DNA from: Cichorium intybus | Taxonomy: Eukaryota > Streptophyta > Magnoliopsida > Asterales > Asteraceae | Direction: 5' to 3' | DNA: 64,000 nt | NCBI GenBank assembly: GCA_023525715.1 | Contig: CM042013.1 | Coordinates: 79,173,494-79,237,493 of the forward strand | Shown here: positions 61,561 through 64,000 of the stretch, piece after piece | How positions within the stretch are numbered: position 1 is the stretch's first letter | How the letters are laid out: each line of letters begins with the position of its first letter | Translations under genes and position numbers: made by a program | The notes under the pieces: generated by a model | The model's input: the letters and a program-made list of their open reading frames with translations, nothing else | Database searches by the model: none | Told to the model about the DNA's origin: nothing

Positions 61561-62037
61561 GGGTAAAATGATTGTAAACACTTGTTGGGCCATGGTTAGG
61601 AGTGTTGGGCACCTTTTGGGCTTTCCATGGGTACTAAATGTGAAGCATGTAGCAATTGCGTGGGCCCCCACAATACTAAGTTTTCACATGTTTTTCCCAC
61701 TTCAAGGCCCATTAGGGAACTTAATAATCCAATGAGTTGGCCATTTTGGAGTGTATCCTTTCAGATACGTTTGATAAGGTCGGGTAGTTTGATGGCTCAA
61801 AAGTAATGTGAATGACGCGCTTTGGCCTATAGGTTTGGGAACTCTCGCCTTTGGTCCCCAGGTAAGCAAACTGGTCCCTCGGTTGATTAGGATGTATACG
61901 AATGCTTACCTAGTCAGGACTTTCGGGCTACCGGCACCTCCCCCTTCCAGTTACTACGCGTCCATTACTTTGATCCTACCCAACTAGAGTGGATGACTTT
62001 TAATTTCCTAAGAGCTCTAAGGAATATATATGTATAT
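61561..62037. other. Unassigned DNA between element E and CACTA 2
   Basis: No gene. The composition is less AT-rich, with several short G/C-rich words, and looks LTR-like but has no recognised edges. Confidence 0.4.
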
Positions 62038-62235
62038 CACTACAAATAAAATTACATTTAGTGGCACAAAGTTTTAGTGACACTTTGCTTTTGTGCCACT
62101 ATATCATACTTTTAGTGGCACTTGTTTTATGCCACTATAATTTTTAATACATATAATGGCACTTTACGTTTTCTGACACTATTTCATTATCTATTAGTGG
62201 CACTTTTTAAAATTTATGCCACTAATTTCCATATA
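62038..62235 (+). repeat. Terminal and subterminal repeats of CACTA 2
   Basis: At least eight copies of (T)AGTG(G/A)CACTTT or its complement in ~190 bp, some paired head to head (AAAGTTTTAGTGACACTTTG). This is the expected layout for transposase-binding subterminal repeats. Confidence 0.75.
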
Positions 62236-63241
62236 TATAACTAAAATACCACTAAAATTTTTTGTATTATATTGTAAAAAATAAGTTCATTAAATCTTTT
62301 GAGAAACCTGGATCAAATAAACTTCAAAATTTTTGAGAAACCAAAATGAAATTAATTTCAAAACATTTTGGAACATTCCCGCGTTCAAAACTTAAAATTT
62401 TTGGAGAAACCCTAAATTGCCCTAGCGCCCTTTCTCATTCTCTTCACAGCTCCCATACACACCCTTTCTCATTCTCTTCCTCTTCACAGCTCCGTCGTTG
62501 TTCCAACATTCATCATCACCTGCTCCGGTTCGTTCATAGCCACCGTCCCATCCAAACGTCGAGACCGTCGTCATCCCTCTTCCATCGATGATGCTTCCCC
62601 ACCACCGGCTCCTCTTCTCCGCCATTGGTAAGCCTATATTATTCTCTATCTATCTCTTTAAAAGTTAATCATTGAGTTACGACCTTGTTCCCTAATCAGT
62701 GTCTCTGTTTGTTCCTGAATTACTAGGTTGCGACCTTCAATTTAGTTTCATCTCCGATTCAGAATCGACTCATGACCCGGTAATATTCATTTCAAATTCG
62801 AATTTCGCTTAGATTCATTTCAGTTGCGAAGTCGGTAATGTTCATTTCAGTTCCATCGTGAAGAGGTTACTTGGGATCAAATGGCTATCGAGTTTTCGAG
62901 AATTATTTCAGCGCCTGTTTTGGGATTCAGATTTCACGATTTAAGATTAGCTTTCTGCTTTTACAAGTCCAATTACAAGAAGCATGAAAGAAGATTAGCT
63001 TTCTGCTTTTGTATTTTGCTAGTCTGATTTTTCTTTCCTTGTAGACCCCATGGTGTCATCTGTTAGCAGCAGGGGTATTTCAGGCTTACATTATCTTATG
63101 TTGATATACTGAAGCAACTCATGAGAAACTTATCAATAAACTTGGAATAGAACACAATGCAACAACAAAGAGAAATCCACATTAATAATCTAATAAATTT
63201 GACTTTGATTTTGTACTTTTCTTATCTCATAGCAATTGCAG

Positions 63242-63637
63242 GGCGAGCAGGAAATTGCTACATCTTGACTTGCAATGTATCATTAGAGTATGAGAAAAGG
63301 TAATTCATGACCAGGGGCGTTTCCGTCTTTATCGGTACACATTATGTCAACACTAAACTTCTTCTATTCTTTCAGTGACATAAATGTTGAATTTTTTTTA
63401 TTCAAACGCTGAACAAAGAGAAGCAATGGTTGCTACAGAAAGGCGTTTGGTTGATGAAAGCGTTAAAAAAACAATCGAGCTAAAAAAGGTGTTGTATTTT
63501 TTCATATTTTTATTTCCATAATTATTATATTAAAAGAATCATGTATTTGGTTCAGGTGTGCAATGGAACAGATAATAACTTGTTATTAATCAGAAAGGAA
63601 TCGATCCTCTATCTTTTGATCTTGTTGCTGGGCATGG
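63242..63637 (+). pseudogene. CCT6: Fragment of CCT zeta (TCP-1/CCT6) chaperonin gene, three exons with introns
   Basis: Three short exons match the CCT zeta apical/equatorial region from memory: 63242-63299 (AGNCYILTCNVSLEYEK), 63376-63488 (SNAEQREAMVATERRLVDES, then VKK.IELK), 63556-63637 (VCNGTDNN, then with a frameshift VINQKGIDPL). They are separated by GT...AG introns (63300-63375 and 63489-63555), and a further donor GTAAGT follows at 63638. Retained introns show DNA-level capture, not a retrocopy. One extra T in an eight-T run of exon 2 and an indel near 63580 in exon 3 disrupt the frame. CCT zeta is a subunit of the cytosolic chaperonin that folds actin and tubulin; this fragment lacks most of the gene within the window. 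Confidence 0.85.
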
Positions 63638-64000
63638 GTAAGTTCGTCTTTTTTCTTTATACCTCTTTTAAAATCACATTTCTCACTTAAATAATTGTTT
63701 AGATTAAATTACAGTTTTGGTTCTTGTGGTTTTCATCAAATTACAGTAAGGAGTTCTTACCTAATTGCATCTATCTTCGTTGTCTATTATAACTACTCTA
63801 CAAATACGATAAGTATAAAAGTTGTCCTTTTCAGTTGTACTTGTTTTTGGATAACTATTGAACCAAAGCTATAATTGTGTAGTTTCTTGATATCATAGTG
63901 ATCTATCAAACAACCCTTTGAAAGGAGTTCTTACCAAATTGGTAAATTGTTGTAGATCAACTTACTGATTGGACAAGAAGGAGATGAAGTGCAGTAGGAT

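Larger units (their letters stand above)
62038..64000 (+). mobile_element. CACTA-like transposon 2, left end, with a captured host gene fragment
   Basis: It begins CACTACAAATAAAA at 62038, followed by a dense subterminal block of TAGTGGCACTTT / AAAGTGCCACTA words in both orientations (62060-62225). The TAT at 62035-62037 is a possible 3-bp duplication. The right end is outside the window, so the superfamily rests on the left terminus. Beyond ~62400 there is a CT-rich leader-like part with a 35-bp repeat (CCCTTTCTCATTCTCTTC), then AT-rich DNA and the CCT zeta fragment. Confidence 0.65.

Noticed and set aside
62346..62591. Ser/His-rich ORF in CACTA 2
   Set aside because: The CT-rich repeat produces it; there is no similarity to a known protein and no conserved domain.

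Overview
The window is repeat-dominated nuclear DNA of a flowering plant. It is AT-rich, its TATA boxes and GT-AG introns look plant-like, and every recognisable protein is a plant transposable-element protein, apart from one captured fragment of a host chaperonin gene. From memory, the copia and gypsy pol sequences resemble Asteraceae families; that placement is a guess. I see no intact single-copy host gene, no rRNA or tRNA gene, and no CRISPR array.

Layout. 1-9077: plus-strand Sirevirus-like Ty1/copia element A (integrase, RT, RNase H, a downstream env-like ORF with its own promoter-like start, polypurine tract, 3' LTR), heavily mutated and cut by the window start. 9078-9989: leader, tRNA-iMet primer site and 5' LTR of minus-strand element F. 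9990-27972: minus-strand CACTA (En/Spm) transposon with TNPA-like and TNP2-like genes; its 5' end at 27972 carries subterminal repeats. It is interrupted at 16419-27058 by copia element B, which has both LTRs (about 1.3 kb, nearly identical), gag and pol, and also contains a foldback MITE-like palindrome in a TA microsatellite. 27973-35065: decayed DNA, including one copy of an ~850-bp repeat. 35066-38157: a 3.1-kb gypsy-type 5' LTR. 38158-39012: the second repeat copy. 39013-47660: an old copia relic invaded by a solo LTR (40514-42461) and by a complete non-autonomous LTR element (42767-46472, target duplication CTCAC). 47660-50809: plus-strand copia relic C. 50810-55075: minus-strand copia D. 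55076-61560: gypsy element E with chromodomain-like C-terminus. 62038-64000: start of a second CACTA-type element that contains three exons of a CCT zeta (TCP-1) chaperonin gene.

The elements are nested: A lies in F and F in the CACTA; B lies in the same CACTA; E lies in D and D in C. Most pol genes are broken by stops and frameshifts. B (four breaks) and E (one nonsense codon in the part present) are the best preserved.

The most interesting recurring signal is in the LTR promoters. In five different LTR families, short dyad-symmetric sequences, different in each family and often CpG-rich, sit at or upstream of the presumed TATA box. In two families the dyads come in pairs about two helical turns apart (exactly 23 bp in B; 21-22 bp in the solo LTR). 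This looks like repeatedly evolved regulatory-protein binding architecture and is the main candidate for an undescribed system.
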